The notes: a model not told the origin generated them from the letters alone. Shown: positions 10,833 through 25,118, numbered from the stretch's first letter. The stretch: 64,000 bases of DNA from Phlebiopsis flavidoalba (GCA_035772785.1 JAOCPU010000019.1:248001-312000), one strand, 5' to 3'. Numbers and translations are program-made.

Positions 10833-13800
10833 GGGCTCGATCGCGCGAGAAGTGACCCTGGGGGAGGACAGAGTGCTCGTGCGCAACAAGACGCGTTGTG
10901 AGACGGGGGGCTGTGCGAGAAGTTGTGCACAACGGAGGGCAGAGGGGTCTCTGCGCATTGATGAGCACTATTACGGTGATATCAAAACGTGCTGGCTCCC
11001 CTGAGAACGCGTATTGGGGGACATTTGTCAATCCTCCTGAGCTCAAGGCATCGCTCTCGTAGTAGGACGGCATGTCGGCGGCGGGCTGATTCGGCTTGGG
11101 ATATCGCAGTAGGTCGCGTAATGAAACCCTGTGGCAGAAAGAGTACCTCAGCGTCTCGGGAAGGGCGGGCCGGCGACAATGGCAGGCGAAACAGTCGCAT
11201 TACGCTAAACGGGTTCCGCTCCTTCAGCCCACGGCACAGCCGCGAGCGACGCGCGGGGTCAACGCTATCAAAAATAAAAGCGATGCATGCGACTGTCAGT
11301 CGCTGTGAGGTGATACTACGGACGTCTATGAGAGCGGGCATGTGTGAGCTCGTGGAAGATCCGCGGACGAAGAGAACTCGTCCCTCAGAGTAGACCTCGA
11401 CATGCAGGAGCGGTCGCAACGTGGGTTTTTTGAGTTCCAGAGAGAGCTGGAAACTGGCGGAGGGAAGGCCGCTGGTATTTCCGTTACTGACGCAGGCGAT
11501 CGTAGCATGTAGTGGGTCGCCTAGAACTTGAGTCGGGTGACGGGGCTGGCGGATAGACCTAGTGGCGTACATGCTCCACGGGCTACGATCAAGTGAAAGC
11601 AGTGTTGGGTGGCCGGGTACTGAACGTACAAGGGCGAGTCCATGCGAGCCATGGCTACACAGAGACCTGGGGAATATAAGGCCGGTGAGCGGGGGCTGGC
11701 CTCGATCTTGTCTAAAACGGAAGCAGATTCGGGGCGGGTATGGACCAAAATGAAATGGGGGTTCGACGGACGCATAGAGCCAAAAAAGCGGGACTTACTA
11801 GTTTAGGGCGACGACGCTCGACGGTGTACTGGTTCAAAAACCGCTGTTGATGCGAAGATAGTCTGCTAGGTGGGTGGTGGCCTAAGAGGTGCAGGCTCGC
11901 GGGGGAGGTTGGGGATATAACTCATCCTGTGGCGCTTAAGTACTGTCGTGATTCGCTCATGGGTTTGGGAGATGCTGTGCTCAGCCAGTCGCAGTCTGAG
12001 CACAACGTGTGGCGTCACCAACGCCGGGTGGCGACGACTCATGAAATTCAAAGTCCAGGCTTTCTTCCAAGACAAAACCACCATAGGCCGGCCAGGTACG
12101 GAAGGGTCGGATGTGATCGACCCAGCAGCCTGTTCCCAGCGTCGTTCTCTGCGGCGCCGCATAAGTTTGGAATCGCCGACGTCATCCACAGCTGGGCTTT
12201 GAAACCTCGCCGCTCGGTGACCCAGCCGCAAGACACGCAGAGACTTAGCCGTCGCCTGGCCGACCTGCAAGTTCTTTCGGCCAGGCGATGCCACGAAAAC
12301 CGGCTGGACAAAGACTCCCACGAAACAAAGGCCTGTGTTCCTGATCAGGCCTCGAGCTCTTTTCGCTATTGTTAGAGTCTGATAACACCCTTTCGATTCT
12401 TCTGCTACCGTCCTGGGCTCTGAATATGCGAGTAAGGGCCGCCAGAAGTGATAGCCCGCACACACCACCAGAGAGAAACAACAACCAAAGCGGGGGCGGC
12501 GGACTACCAGAATCTGAGGATTTCGAAGATTAACCCCGCCAAAATCGAGCCGTAGAGGTCCGACATAGCTGCTGTCTCCTCGCACCGAAGTCGTGGGTTG
12601 GATGTGTTCCGTTCAGCGGCTAGCCGCCACAACCTGCTGGCTCTGGTTTTTCGTACCATTCTCAAGAAGGCTTCTCGGCGTCTACTTTGAGACATGACGT
12701 AGCATTTTGCTGAAATTCTGACGCAACTTCCACCCAGAGGCGGGCCAGCGCAGAAAAAGGCTGCGCAGCCCTACCCTGTGTACTCTCCCTGGAACCTGCA
12801 TTGTTACGATGATAAGGAGGAGTTTAGTGCGGGCTAGTGTGAGGTTGCTAAGATCCAAGGGATCTAAGGTTCGAAAATTCTTATCGTCTAGTTGTGGATC
12901 TGATGATGGATCGGTGCTAGCGGTCAGCAGGATCACAACCTCACGCGCGCACGAGTGCCTACGACGAAACGCCGGGGCGCAGAAGGCGGGGCGGGCGGTG
13001 CGCGTTTGCCCAGAAAAAGGCACAGCCGCTCGGGAACATATACTGGGCGGACTAAACGAAGCTCCTAGACCACTCACACTACACATTTGCTCCCGCAGAG
13101 ACGAAGCCAAGCATGCTGCGTCTGGTGAGCTCTCCTATGTGAGACTTGTGTGCACTAGATCTTGATCCCCGCCTGGCGACGGAATACTTGCGAGTCAGGC
13201 AGTGCTTGTCGGCTCTGTCATGTGTCCGAGCAGGACGCCGCAATGGTCATGTTGAGTGGCAAGGAAGAAGAATACTTAGAGATGCTGGTCATAAGAAAAT
13301 TATCAGCGGGGAAGCCTCAAGTCAGCTTCGCCAGGATGATATAGCGATATAGAGCTTAGACCGCCTGTTAGGCCTGTTAGGACGCAGCCTGTGATGGTTT
13401 GCCGACAGATCATGTCGCAGCGTCGAGACGTCATCAACTACTGTCCACTATACTGTCCAACGCGGCGGGTTCTGCTACATTTATCGACCCATCCGCCCCA
13501 GCCCGCCCTCTATCCTGGTCTCTGATACTCAGCCACGACGTGGATCCGTTCCGCAAAGATCCATCACTAGCCATTCCTAGCGCACATCACGGCTCCGGCA
13601 GAGCTCATCGCCACCCAACGCGGCGCAAAATGCGGCATGTCCCATCCCAAATTTAAATTCAACAGCATTGCCATGGGGCAGGGGAACGTCTGCTGGGTGC
13701 CCGCAGGTGGTTTCGACAGAGGCACAGATGGTGCCAGCGACCGGGAGAGCCCAAAAATTTCTGACGTGACGGACGGCATTGAGGGCTGTCCGAAACGGTC

Positions 13801-16800
13801 GCAAATCTAAATCCTCGCGATCACGTCCGCGAACGCAACATTGTGGCAGAATTGATCTAGGCGACATACGACATATGCCACTTCGGAGTCTGCTCCAGCC
13901 TGCTGCAGCACTCGCGACAGGCTGAGCACCGTGTTTTTAAGCAGGGAGAGCTGACGGTGCGTCCGGGTTTCGGCTGGCCAACGGACGCGAAGCTGGGCAG
14001 CCGCGCCGGTACGGTCTGGCGGACTGGTGGAGGGTCCCGTGTTAAGCGAGAGCAAGGCGGTCGCGCGGCGGTGCTGACCATCAATACCGGGGCGTTGAGC
14101 ACGGAGGACACGGAGCTAAAGCGACGACTGGCCGCTTCATATCCGTCGGGCAGTATGCATACCCAGCATGACGGATGTGCTCGACGGACGCGCGTGCTCT
14201 CGACCAAATGAAGCACCTCGCTGGATGGGAGAGTGCGAGTAACGAGACGGGGCTGTACTATGAAGTTCTTTTCTGGTGGTAGAGCTCTGTGCCCGTTGAA
14301 GGCGGGGCAAGGCACGGGAATATGTCTGCGCGCGCAGTAGCGGTTCCGCATACTGTCGGGTTGTGCGGGACACACTCCCGCTGCGGCGGGTGAACCCCGT
14401 ACAGCCGTTGACATCAAGGGTGCACAGTCATCCTGGGAAACCGAGTTTCTCAATCCATTGTTCCACTCTCTCGTAAGAAACAACAGGAACTGCCAACTAG
14501 ACTCACACTGTGCGCAGAGCATCCGTGGGCAAGTGCCTTGGGCCGTGAATTACTCAACAGACCGCCCAAGCCGTTCATATGAGGACCAAAGAAGCTGCGC
14601 ATGTCCCCGGAAGAAGCTGATGACCCTGAGCCACGAATGCAGATATCGATGTCGCGCTCGATCCCTACGCTGGGCCTTCACACGTCGCTCGTCCACATCG
14701 TAGTCACACCATCTTCACAGTAGTAGTCCATCGAGGCATTAGAGCTTAACACACAGCAGGAGCACAGCGAGAAAGAACTGAGCGGCTCTACATGAGCCCT
14801 AGATGATGCCAGAAGCTCCCAAGTGGTACCACGACCGAAAGTTGCCGGCGAAGCTGTAGCGCAGGACCGGGTCTCAAGTACACAGCAGAGCCAATTACGA
14901 TAACGTGCGAACGAGCGAAGCCTGTGCATGCGAGCCGGCGGCAGATGGGAGAGAAGACAGATCCGCCGTCCTAGATCGCGCCCTTAAAGGGACACACGCT
15001 GGATCACAAGGTCTGTTGAGTGCTGGAAGTAGACGTTGCGAGAACGGCTGGCGGCGCGACAGGGCGGGCGGGGAACGTTGGAAGACAGGGCCGTAGAGCA
15101 GAAAACGGGTAGAACTGCCGACGATTCGACCGCAGACCGCAGCACGTCACGGAGCAGATGGTTTGCTAGGAAGCTGAGGTCCCGAGGGATTGTCGCGATC
15201 GTTATGCCAGAAGTAGCGGTTCAATCTGGCCGCGAGTGTGCAGGACTGATGTCGCCGAGGTGCTGAAGAAGGGAGGTGAGTTACCGTACACCGGAACGGC
15301 GGCGTAAAGTTCCAAGGCTCGCGAGATATGGGGTAGCACCTGAGCAGAGCTGTCCGCATTTGGGGGCGTACTTTTGCCACTGGATATGCCACAGGCCGGC
15401 GGAGTAGAGCGGTGTATCTAGATTAGACGAGTCTTCTCCCTCGAAGCTAACGGCATCTGGAGACCTCATTAGATGGATAGTGGAAGCAAGTGACTGGCGC
15501 ATACTCACTCGAAATGAAGGGAATCCGGTGTTGTCCTGGTAACGAAGCAGTAATAGGCGTATGGAGCGGTCTGTGTCCAATACATGGATTCCAAGGACGC
15601 AGAATCCGTCGCTCTAACATGTCGTTATGTTGGGATATGCGGTCAGTCGTTTTAGATTTCGTGCGATGGAGCTGCCATTCCTTCCCAGCGTAAGTCGGCC
15701 TAGAATAGACATCGTATTCAGCTCGTCGGAGCGCCTCGCTGAGTGAAGAACATTGAAGCCTTGACTGAGTCGCTTTTAGGATGCTCCAGGTGACGTGGCA
15801 ATGCGACGGACCGCAAGACCGCGAACTTTTGTAGACCTGAGTCTTGGGCACCACATACACCATGGATGCACATTCCAAGATTGTCAGAACATAAGTGTGG
15901 CCGACCAAGAAGCAGTATCTTAGCGAAAGCGCACTGGTTCGACCTCTCTTGGTGGCTCGGTTACAGCCATAGGCATGACGCAGAAAGCGAATCGCCAGGC
16001 AGCTGATACGAATTCTGGTCCGGATTGAAGCCGATATCAAACCAAGTTGAAATTTAGGCCGTTGAAAGGTGTACTTGGAGTGGCGGAAAGCGGTAAAAAG
16101 GTGCAGAGGAGGTGGCGTATCTAGAGAGTCATCAGCGAATTCTCACCATATGAAAAAAATGGAATGATCACGTACACCGCCGAAGACACACAGCCCGCTC
16201 GCTTATATGCAGATATTGGATGGAAAAGCACAGGCAAGATCATCAAGACATCGCTTGGACGGAAAACTGGGTGTAGTCGGGACAAACACATACATAGTGA
16301 GAAGGGCGACATCCTAACATTTGGGCATGACAGGGTCCAATACAACGGTAAGAAGCGCTTCATAATGCCCGGAGGTTGTAAGCCTTGATACAAAGAACCT
16401 GTGATAGCAATCCGGGCAGGTTAACATCACCAAACGGGATATGAATGAACCTATTCCTTATTCATTCAAGCCGAGGTGGGAAGAATTGGGTGTCAGCGGG
16501 CCACTCGGCAGAGGTACGAGCAAGCAAGCACCTGCACAGAATAATGTGCAGAGGGCGTTTGGGGGATATGAGCATGCTGAAACAAGCACAAGATGAGCTG
16601 GCAGCATGCAGCTGGAGGCATGGGTGTTGTTGAAGTGCAAGCACAGCGCTTGCAGGGACGCGGCCCAACCTCCCGGGTGCCACGTGGCGCCACGCGAGAA
16701 TGTAGACCGAGAGTAGGTCTTCGAAATTAAATGATTATAAGGGTCACATTCCAGACTCGTCGTCGGTCATGTAAATAGGGGCTTCACCACCGCGACCTCT

Positions 16801-17027
16801 TCCACGAACCTCCACCAAGCCATAGCCCTCCAGACGTCCGACGTTCGTAGGTCGTTACATTTGCCTCCGTCGTCGAGCGCCATCCGTATGCCGTCTGGCT
16901 CTCAAAGCCTGTGAATGTCGGTTGAGAGCTTTCTCTCGCGCTGTACTGCGAAGCACCGCCTCATCTTTGTTCACCTAGGTCATTCTTTTACCGCAAGCAT
17001 TTACGACCTTACACGAACCCTTCCACA
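10833..17027. other. 6.2-kb gene-poor stretch between the two C2H2 paralogues
   Basis: Several open frames exceed 130 codons on the minus strand (10982-11572, 11866-12585, 12682-13110, 13857-14522, 15447-16040). None shows a motif I know: no reverse-transcriptase YxDD box, no integrase or transposase triad, no membrane-helix series. I see no terminal repeats. The last ~300 bp is probably the promoter of regulator B. Either fast-evolving orphan genes or non-coding DNA. Confidence 0.4.
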
Positions 17028-17879
17028 ATGAGTCAGTACACTACCGAGACGTACTTGGATGTGCCGTACAGTGAGCCTGCGTACACCTGGGTAAGCGAGG
17101 ACGCGTGAGTTCGTCCGTAAAGTAGCTGACTTTGTGCATTAGACTAGCTCCGCCAACATCTCTCTCATCACCTACCGTCCTGAACAAAATGCCTCCGGCT
17201 TGAATGCTAATACCTGGCAAAACAATGTCACCTGTTGCCCAGGCTCACCTCATGCAACCCCCATGTCATTCCAGGCGCACTCCTTAGGCTTGTCTTCGCA
17301 GAGGCAGAACGCGACAGTGCGGAGCTCTCCGCCGCCGGCGCCGACGCTTGTCGTATTTGACGACCATTGCCATCCTACCCCTGAGAATGTTTCCATCAAA
17401 GGTGGACTCAAGGGCGCCCGTAAAGCACTCCGTCGTCCAAACCCCGTCGCAGTACCTAACCTCACCAAGAAGGCCAGGGGTCGGCCAGTTCCCACTAAGG
17501 ACACGCTGCTCAAGGGTGGCAACGGCAGGGCTTACACCTGCACCGTAGGGAGGACTGTCAGAAAGTGTTCACGCGTGCCGAGCACCTCAAGCGTCACACA
17601 CGCTCCATACACACAAATGAAAGACGTGAGTGCATGAATACGCTGCCCAGAGCTATTACTGATGTCTATCTACGTACTATTCTCCCTGATTACCATAGCC
17701 TTCGCGTGTAACCACGTTCACTGTGGCCGCTCATTCACACTCGACATGATAACCTCCTCCAGCATCTTAAAAATCACCGCCAGCTGTCCGATATGCCATC
17801 TCTATTCGGCCCGCTTGAGCGTGTTTCCGTTCCGCCGTCCGCCGCCCTCCCCGTCAGACACCACCTCGGTGTCGCCTAG
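17028..17879 (+). CDS. C2H2 zinc-finger regulator B, paralogue of regulator A
   Basis: Starts MSQYTTETYLDVPYSEPAYTW, then an intron (GTAAGC..TTAG) and a Ser/Pro-rich region (PPPAPTLVVFDDHCHPTPE). The linker LTKKARGRPVPTKDTL closely matches regulator A. Finger 1 begins YTCTV and, with one-base shifts, continues to HT(R)SIHTNEK at about 17615. After an intron finger 2 reads ACNHVHCGRSFT, then, one base shifted, RHDNLLQHLKNH. The protein ends PSAALPVRHHLGVA, stop 17877-17879. Role inferred: a sequence-specific transcription factor of the Msn2/FlbC-like class. Both paralogues break the coding sequence by an intron after the first finger. Confidence 0.75.
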
Positions 17880-20800
17880 CATGGGCGTCCTGATACCCCT
17901 TTTACCTCGCCTGTGCCGTGCCTTCGGCTAACAAGTACGAGGCACCGTATGAGGATGCGGAGGCAAGAGCTGCTTGACGAGGCCGAGAGAACGAACGCAG
18001 GGGCCCCACAGAAGGATTGCAGGGTACCATTATAACTATGGTTTATAGTTGGCCCCAGTCCGATAATCCGCTCGCTTCCACCGTCGCAGGCGCCTTTCGC
18101 TCCTGGACCCAACACAGCCGAACCTCGATACCCGCAGACGTTCAGAGAGCGGGTTTCCTGGTGCGTTTTGGGATACGCATTTAAACGCTTAAAACGTGAC
18201 TCCTCCCCAAAACTCATCATCCCCCACTCATCCCCAACAACGTCTCGACTCACGGCGGTTGACTGATATTTGCTTTATTGGGTCTGTTTATTTTTCTCTG
18301 ATCGCGAGCCATATGTGTCGCATATGGTCTCCATCGGACTTACACTTCGACGCATCAGCTGTCTCGTACCGCACTATCACTCTCGGAATCATCGCATGGA
18401 CTTGTTCGCACACAACCCGGATCAGACGGAACATGTACCCATATGGTATACCTTGTAGCCCATTTTAATCACGACCTGTAACGACCCCAATCACGAATGC
18501 ACGATTTTATACCGGCCACGCGCCACCGTTTGCGCTGCGCCCACGCCTGAGCCATCCTATTCAGTCAGTCTAACGGTGCTTCCTCTACAGCTGTGTGCGG
18601 ATATACAACGCTCACCGCGTGGACCTAAAATTCATGAATGCGGATCATATCGGCCCACTCTTGAGCACCACAAGTCCACCTGATCTTCCGACAGACGTGG
18701 GGATCAGGCCATTGAGGGAGAACCACAGGCACGGGGTGTGGTCCAGGTGAGCGTATCGAGTTCCTCGGGATGACGCACAGCGTGATCATGACACACCGTG
18801 CACTGAAGGGGCGGAGAAGTCGCCAGGGTCCGTATTGCTCAGCGCCGACCAACTTTTGGCTAGCGTCATTTGTGCAGAGACCCTGACGGGGGTCCAGACG
18901 ACATTATGAGGGTACGTTTCTGAACCCTGTGGTCTGGAAGTGCATCAGGGATGTGGAAACCTCGATTCGTCGACACGCTAAAGCCTACACGAGAAGATCA
19001 AGGACCCTGATCACGGGAAAGGCAAGAATTACAGTGGGTGAGCTTGCCATGAGGCTCCTGAACGTTCGAAAGTTGTGCTGCTTTCGCCAGGGCGCGTATA
19101 TCAGCCTGGGGAGCGTCTCTGCCGAGCACGCGCGCTCTGTCGCTTTTGAAGGCGATTCCCAAAGAACGGTTCGACGCTACCCATGGTCGAATTCCAGTGT
19201 GCATTTGTTGTCGTTGATGTCGATGATGGTGCGTCGATAGCTCCATAGCGACGACGGGAATGGGTCCTGGTGTAAAAGGCTCCGAGACTGAGGCAAACAC
19301 CCGCCTCCATTCTTGGCAGCCGATTTGGGCGATGTGTGGGCAAATGTGTGGGGACCGACGACGGCCGTGGTTGTGGGCCTTTTGTAGTCTTGTGTTCGCG
19401 AAGACAGTGCGTTGTATTTCTTTTCTGCGGTGGACACTATTAACAAGCATGATTGACATGGGCTTGATGCCACATGTCGTCGCTCATTCACCTTTCCTCA
19501 TTGGTGTTACGGTTTAATGAATAATGATAGCACTAGAGCAGAGTTCAACAACAGCCGTGCAGAAAATAAAGTTGTATTCAGTACGTGACGCTATTGAGCT
19601 AATCCAAGCTGAAAAACTTCGTGATTCCAGCCTCGATACGATTCTCGATAATGGCGACGATGAAGGTCGAAGCAAGCGATCCGCACCTAGTAATTTATGC
19701 CACGACACCAGACAACGCAGTAGGCTTACCGGTATGATGCAGGCTACGTAGACGACACTTCGATACCTCCGAATCGTAGGAAGTGATTATGTCAAAGCCA
19801 ATTTTTGAGTGGCGATATCTGAGCACCATGCGCTCAATGCGCATATAGATATCGTTAGAGGTAGCGGCAGTGGAGCTGACAATACTACTACCAGCTGTTT
19901 AAGTTACCAAGTTTCTATTATTATCTTTCAATATACGAAGTGGATGTACGTACTTCATCGGATTTGAATGTATGCAGTTCGGCGAGTTTGCAACCATCTT
20001 GGAAAGATTCCTGCGGAGCACACTTTTTTCCCAAGAGTCCTGAGTTCCAGAGCGTGAACTCGCACGTCGTGCTCATTAACATCGAGGTGGCGTGCCAGCG
20101 GTGTGAGCACCTGCTGGCACGAGCGCGGCCGCATTTTTCCATGACCTACGAATGTCACCATCAAAACCGTGGGAACCTCTAACCGTGTACGTCATGAGGC
20201 AGCGACAACCCGTTCTCTTGTGGCCCCATCCGTTCAGCTATCCTACCCGCGGTACCAGCTGTCGATGTTTGGCTCAACGACCTATAGGAGTCACGATATA
20301 ATGCACCATCACTACTTCGTACTGGCTCTCTACCTCTGGACACGTTAGCCCTACTTTAACGCAACATTGATCTTACCAGCGGATCTTCCGGCGAAGCCAA
20401 CATTTCGGGCGTTGAATCATCTCAAACGTCCAGCTGCCATCCAAGCCAAGGTCGAAAAACCCCACGAAAAGACGGCCGAGCAAGAGGGTAGAGAACGGTA
20501 AGGAGAAAGAGACAGAATTATGGTGCACACCGGTTGGGTGGATAACTCTTGCCTCTTTACCTTCTACCCATGACGGGGAGTAACGACCTAATAAGGAACA
20601 GAGGTACGGGGGTTCGCCGGGGTCCTTCGAGTTAGTATTCACATCACGCGCATTGAGTTACGATTGCATGATGAGAATGTCGGCCTTTTTGCTCCCAGAT
20701 CTCTGGGCAGCCAACCCACAGGCGCCGTGCACCCGTAGCTAGCGTGCGCTTGAAAATAGTTGCAGGCGTCTTTACTCCGAGTCTGAGCCAGAGAACGTTT

Positions 20801-22652
20801 GTTGTGGAAACTGCGAGGGTCTATAGATCTCTTTCGAGGGAGCGCCCGCACAGGGAGTTTGTCTTCTTTATCTCTACCAGGAGGGTGAGTTGCCGTTAGT
20901 TGATCGCAGAGGCGTTGATTGAGAAATAGTTGTGTATTTTTCGGGATTTGGAATATCACCATTCATACTCCACAAGTATTCTGGCGATTATCATCGCAAG
21001 CAGTGTCTCTTTGAGCTGTCTAGCGACCTGCTTCGAGACTCGTCCTTCTCAGATAAACCTCTTCGTTGTGGCGAATGCTTGAACCGAGTGGCCCATTCTT
21101 CCAGTTCACTGAGGACCAGGCGTCAACCATTCTCTGGTAAGTGTGACAAAGCGATTCTAGCCATATAGAACACGACGGGCTGACGGATGGTCACCGAATA
21201 GTGCCCAGGCGAAGTGAAAGTTTGTATCATCAATATTAATTACCGACGATGGGTACTCCATGATTCCTCTTAATCAACAGGGTATCGAGATACCCTGCCA
21301 GCTCTCAGGGACCATACTACTTCTGCTTGTCAAGGCTTTCCTCGCACAGCAGAGGGCTCAATTCAGCCGGCGAACAGTGTTTGGGTAAGCTACGAGCCAC
21401 CACTTTACTCATCATCAGCTTCCTTTCAAGTAAGCAAGAAATTCTGCCCGAACACAGCTATCCATCACTTTGTGTCACAACAGCTCAGGCTGGGTGACAC
21501 GTCCGCCGGGGAAGTCTACGACAGGCCTATGGAAAGCGAATCCCATAGGTCTCCTGTTGATTGATTTCTTCTGAGTACTACGCCGATAAGTTCCCTTACG
21601 AGACCTCGTAATATCTGTGCTCCACTCCGGAACTCCTCCCGCAAAAAAAAAGGAATCAGAAGGGATGGCTGCGCGAGAAGCAGCCGGACGCCCTCCATAT
21701 TCGATTGAATCCATCGCTGACCCTACACGGGTGCGTGATGTCGTTCACATTGACAGGAGACCTGCAGTAGAACTGAGGACATACGCTTACAGCCAAGGAT
21801 GTCGGCAGAGTGCTGTGGCAAGATTCGGGCAAGTTCGGGGCCCGCATTCAGGGAAGCGTTCATAAGCTCTGAAGTTGGCATGCTTGTAAGAATACCCTAT
21901 TCTCGGCGACAACTGGAAACGTCTTGGGCAAGTGTCATGTGGGCTCGCAGACTCGGTAAACGTCTTTCTTTGACTAATGCGCGTTTTCTCTGCACTAACG
22001 CGCTGCCGTAAATCACTGACAATTCAACATCGTACAAGCGTTTGTCTACTCTTGTTCAATCAGCGCGACCTCGACAAGGCTCTTGCGGACGTTGATGTTA
22101 AGCCCTCTCAGTGGGGGTAGCTGCATCGTCTTTACGTCACGCGACCTCGAGATATCCCACCTCATCGGGACGCCTACCAGCGAGACCAGTATCGTCCATA
22201 CCGAACTCTGGACGCCAACCAAAGCTATCCGCCCTCGAGCAGATAATCGTAGACCTTACCCTGACATGGCTCCGCACTGAGACAGGCAAACACCCTTATG
22301 CTCACACTCCCCGTCAAACGTCCTTCCAACCAACCCTATCCGTCGTTCTCACTGTCCTTGGTAATTCACGACCGTTTCTCGGTGTCTGTCGGCGTCTCTA
22401 TCTTCTCGGGCTTGCGCGCGGAACTCGGACTCAGTCTTTAATTCTTTCTATGTAGTATGACGACCCTGTACATCCGTAATAGCTCCTCTGGATGGATAAT
22501 TGTTTCCTTGTGTGCCTATCATGCCAAACTACGCGAGCCTGCGGGAGAACGACGCCACGTAATCACGGCTGACACCAGATGCCCACATCACTGTCCCCAT
22601 AATTTCTTTCCCTTAGCGCCTCGTCTATGCACACCCGCTTGCACCTGCACCA
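17880..22652. other. 4.8-kb stretch without a recognised gene
   Basis: Scattered open frames (18998-19459 minus, 19177-19491 minus, 20639-20962 minus, 22111-22455 plus) show no domain I recognise. Between about 20930 and 21420 there are plausible exon-intron patterns on the plus strand, but no family emerges. The last few hundred bases before 22653 may be the ESF1 promoter. Confidence 0.4.
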
Positions 22653-25118
22653 ATGAGTCCGACCCCACGACTTTGCTAGGCTAAAACCCGACCCACGGTT
22701 CCGTCGCATAAAGAAGAAGGAAGCCCAAAGTCGTCGTAGACGAGCGGTTCAAGAGTCATCTTTGAAACGAGGGCAATGGCAAAAAGAAGGACAAGAAAGG
22801 GAAAAAGTAACGTTACCTTTTCCGCTTAGCGTGTTGCAGAGGCCTGACTAACGCTAGGTCGCGTCGACAAGTATGGGTAGGGCTCTATCGAGCACATAAC
22901 CACGACTCGGAGAACTTGAAGCGGTTCTACCGCCTTGAAGGCGAAGGCGAGGAGGGTGAAGGGGGGAGGGCGCGGCGGAGGAGCAGCAGCCGAAGAAGCC
23001 AGACTATGCCCGTGGTGCAAAGTCATGCTCGAGTCTTCGGACGAGGAGGAAGATGCAGCACGGCGAGGAGAGCGATTCTGGCGGCGTCGTGAAGCTCGGG
23101 CGGGACCGCCCACGACACATCCTCGACGCCTTCGACGCAGAGCCCGAGATCGACCTCGACGAGGACGCCGATGCGTTCGCGGACCTCGATGCGCAGGCAG
23201 CAGAGTACGCGGAAGTAACATGACAACAGGAAGGCGCTGCGTCCTGATGGCGGACCGCAGCTCGCCGATTGCGGTGGTGAACCTCGACTGGGACATGTAA
23301 ATGTCAAGGCGGGCGCATTTGTACAAGATTTTCTCGTCGCTGGTGTCCAACTGGCCCAACTGCGTCTATCTACCCTCGCTTCGAGCTCGAAGCCCCCTGT
23401 AAGGAATGACAGGAAGGGAAAAGCAGGGGCTCCCGGCGAAGGTCGCAAGGGGAAGGATCCTAAGCGTGAGGGTGTATCCTAGCGAGTTTGGCAAGGGCAA
23501 GAGCGGCTTGCGAAGGGAGAGAGAGAAGGTCCCCCATCAGAGGTCGGTTCAAGGGCGAGAGACGGAAGAGGCTGGCGATGCGGAGGACTACAAACGAGGA
23601 AGCGTTGAGAAAATATCAGCTCGAACGGTTGAGGTAAATCGTCCATTCTCGTCTACTAACTCAGCTGACTCTTCTCGTAGATATTACTACGCTATCGTGG
23701 AATGCGACACCGTTGATGACCGCTTCAACAACACATCTACGATGAACTGGAAGGCACGGAACTTGAACGCTCTGCGAATGTTTGGTCGATCTCAGCTTCG
23801 TGCCCGATGACATGACGTTTGATGCTGAATTCAGGTATGTAAATTCTAGGCTGTATATGTACACCGTACTGACAACGCAACAGAGACGAAGCAAAGGAGG
23901 ACAGCCCAACACGCCTTACAAGCCACTCGAATTTACCACAGACGTAAGACCCCTTACTAGCTTGTTTAAACTCATACTAACCACTGTCTACCACCCAGCG
24001 CGGCTCTCGCGGCACTCGAAGGTAAACTTACCTGGGATGACGACGACGCTGACCGAAAATCACCTCACACGGCGCGTACTCACCCGCAAGGAGATTGAGG
24101 GAGAACGATTTCCGCGCGTACCTTGCTTCTTCTGGCGAGTCTGAGTCTGAAGGCGAGGGTCCCGCGGGCAAGAAGGGTGGACGTACCGATAGGGACAAAC
24201 TGCGTGCGTTGCTGCTCGGCGGAGGAGACGACGCGCTACCTGAAGGTTGGGGCAACGGGGAGGACGAGGGCGACGTGGATATGGAAGTCACGTTTGCGCC
24301 GGCGTTGAGCGAGCGCAAGGGCGGTAGACGACGAGACGACGCTCGGAAGTACCAGAGAAAGATGAAGGAGAAGAAGAAGAAGCGGAAGGAGGAGAGAGGT
24401 GAGAAGGGCGGTGAGGAGAAAGGCAAGAAGGCGGACTTGGAGGATGACTTCTTTGGTGAGGATAGTGGTGAGGAGAGCGAGGAAGCGGAAAAGCCAAGGA
24501 AGGGAAAGAAAGAGAAGAAGTCTAAGAAACAACCCATGAGGAGTCTCCGGAGCATGAGGAGCGAGTCAAGTCTACGGCAGAAGAGCTTGCGCTTGTGGCC
24601 GTCTTCCGACGACCCGAACGCGGAGCCGCGGCACTTCGACATTGAAGGCTGTACTAAACAGCTGAGAAGGCTAAAGGGCAAGAAGCGGAAAGGAAGAAAG
24701 GGAAGAAGGGAACAGAAGAGGAGCCAGAACTGCAAGAGGACGTCACAATCGACGTCAAGGAGCGATCGGTTTCAAGGCATTGCATGAGGACCACACCTTC
24801 AGCCATCGATCCCAGCAATCCTCAGTAAGTCCCATCTTCTGTATTATCCAAGTATGTGATTGACTAATGCCTCTCTAGCTTCAAGAAGACAAAGAGCATG
24901 TCCGCCCCCTCCTCGAAGAACGCCAGAAACGACAAAAGGACAAGTACGGCGACCCCGACGCCGTCATCACGCGTCCCAAGAAGACACCTGAAGGTTCACA
25001 ACCAAACCTGAAGAGTCTCGTTGAGAGGAGCGTGAAGCGGAAGAGTGCCGCCGCAGGAGCTAGGCGGAGTAGGCAAACGGCGAAAGCTCTAGCCTCCTCG
25101 CTGGCTACCCAAAAGTAG
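22653..25118 (+). CDS. ESF1: ESF1, 18S rRNA-processing protein (small-subunit processome)
   Basis: Nucleolar pre-rRNA processing factor. Order seen: TDPRFRRIKKKEA and DERFKS near the N-terminus; an acidic stretch MLESSDEEEDA and ILDAFDAEPEIDLDEDADAF; RLAVVNLDWDHV..LYKIFSSLV and LSVRVYPSEFGK; a spliced YYAIVECDTVD block; SFVPDDMTFDAEF; ENDFRAYLASSGESESEGEG; ALLLGGGDDALPEGWGNGED; VDMEVTFAPALSE; a long Lys/Glu-rich coiled-coil-like tract (24350-24530); EELALVAVF; a NUC153-type block with ALHEDHTF and FKKTKSMSA; and the C-terminus LKSLVERSVKRKSAAAGARR..ASSLATQK, stop 25116-25118. The start at 22653 is the ATG just before the DPRF blocks. Many frame changes, but every ESF1 segment is present in order. 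Confidence 0.85.

Noticed and set aside
10833..22652. Transposon remnants in the gene-poor blocks
   Set aside because: No reverse-transcriptase, integrase, transposase or RNase H motif and no terminal repeats could be seen by eye; a repeat-library search would be decisive.
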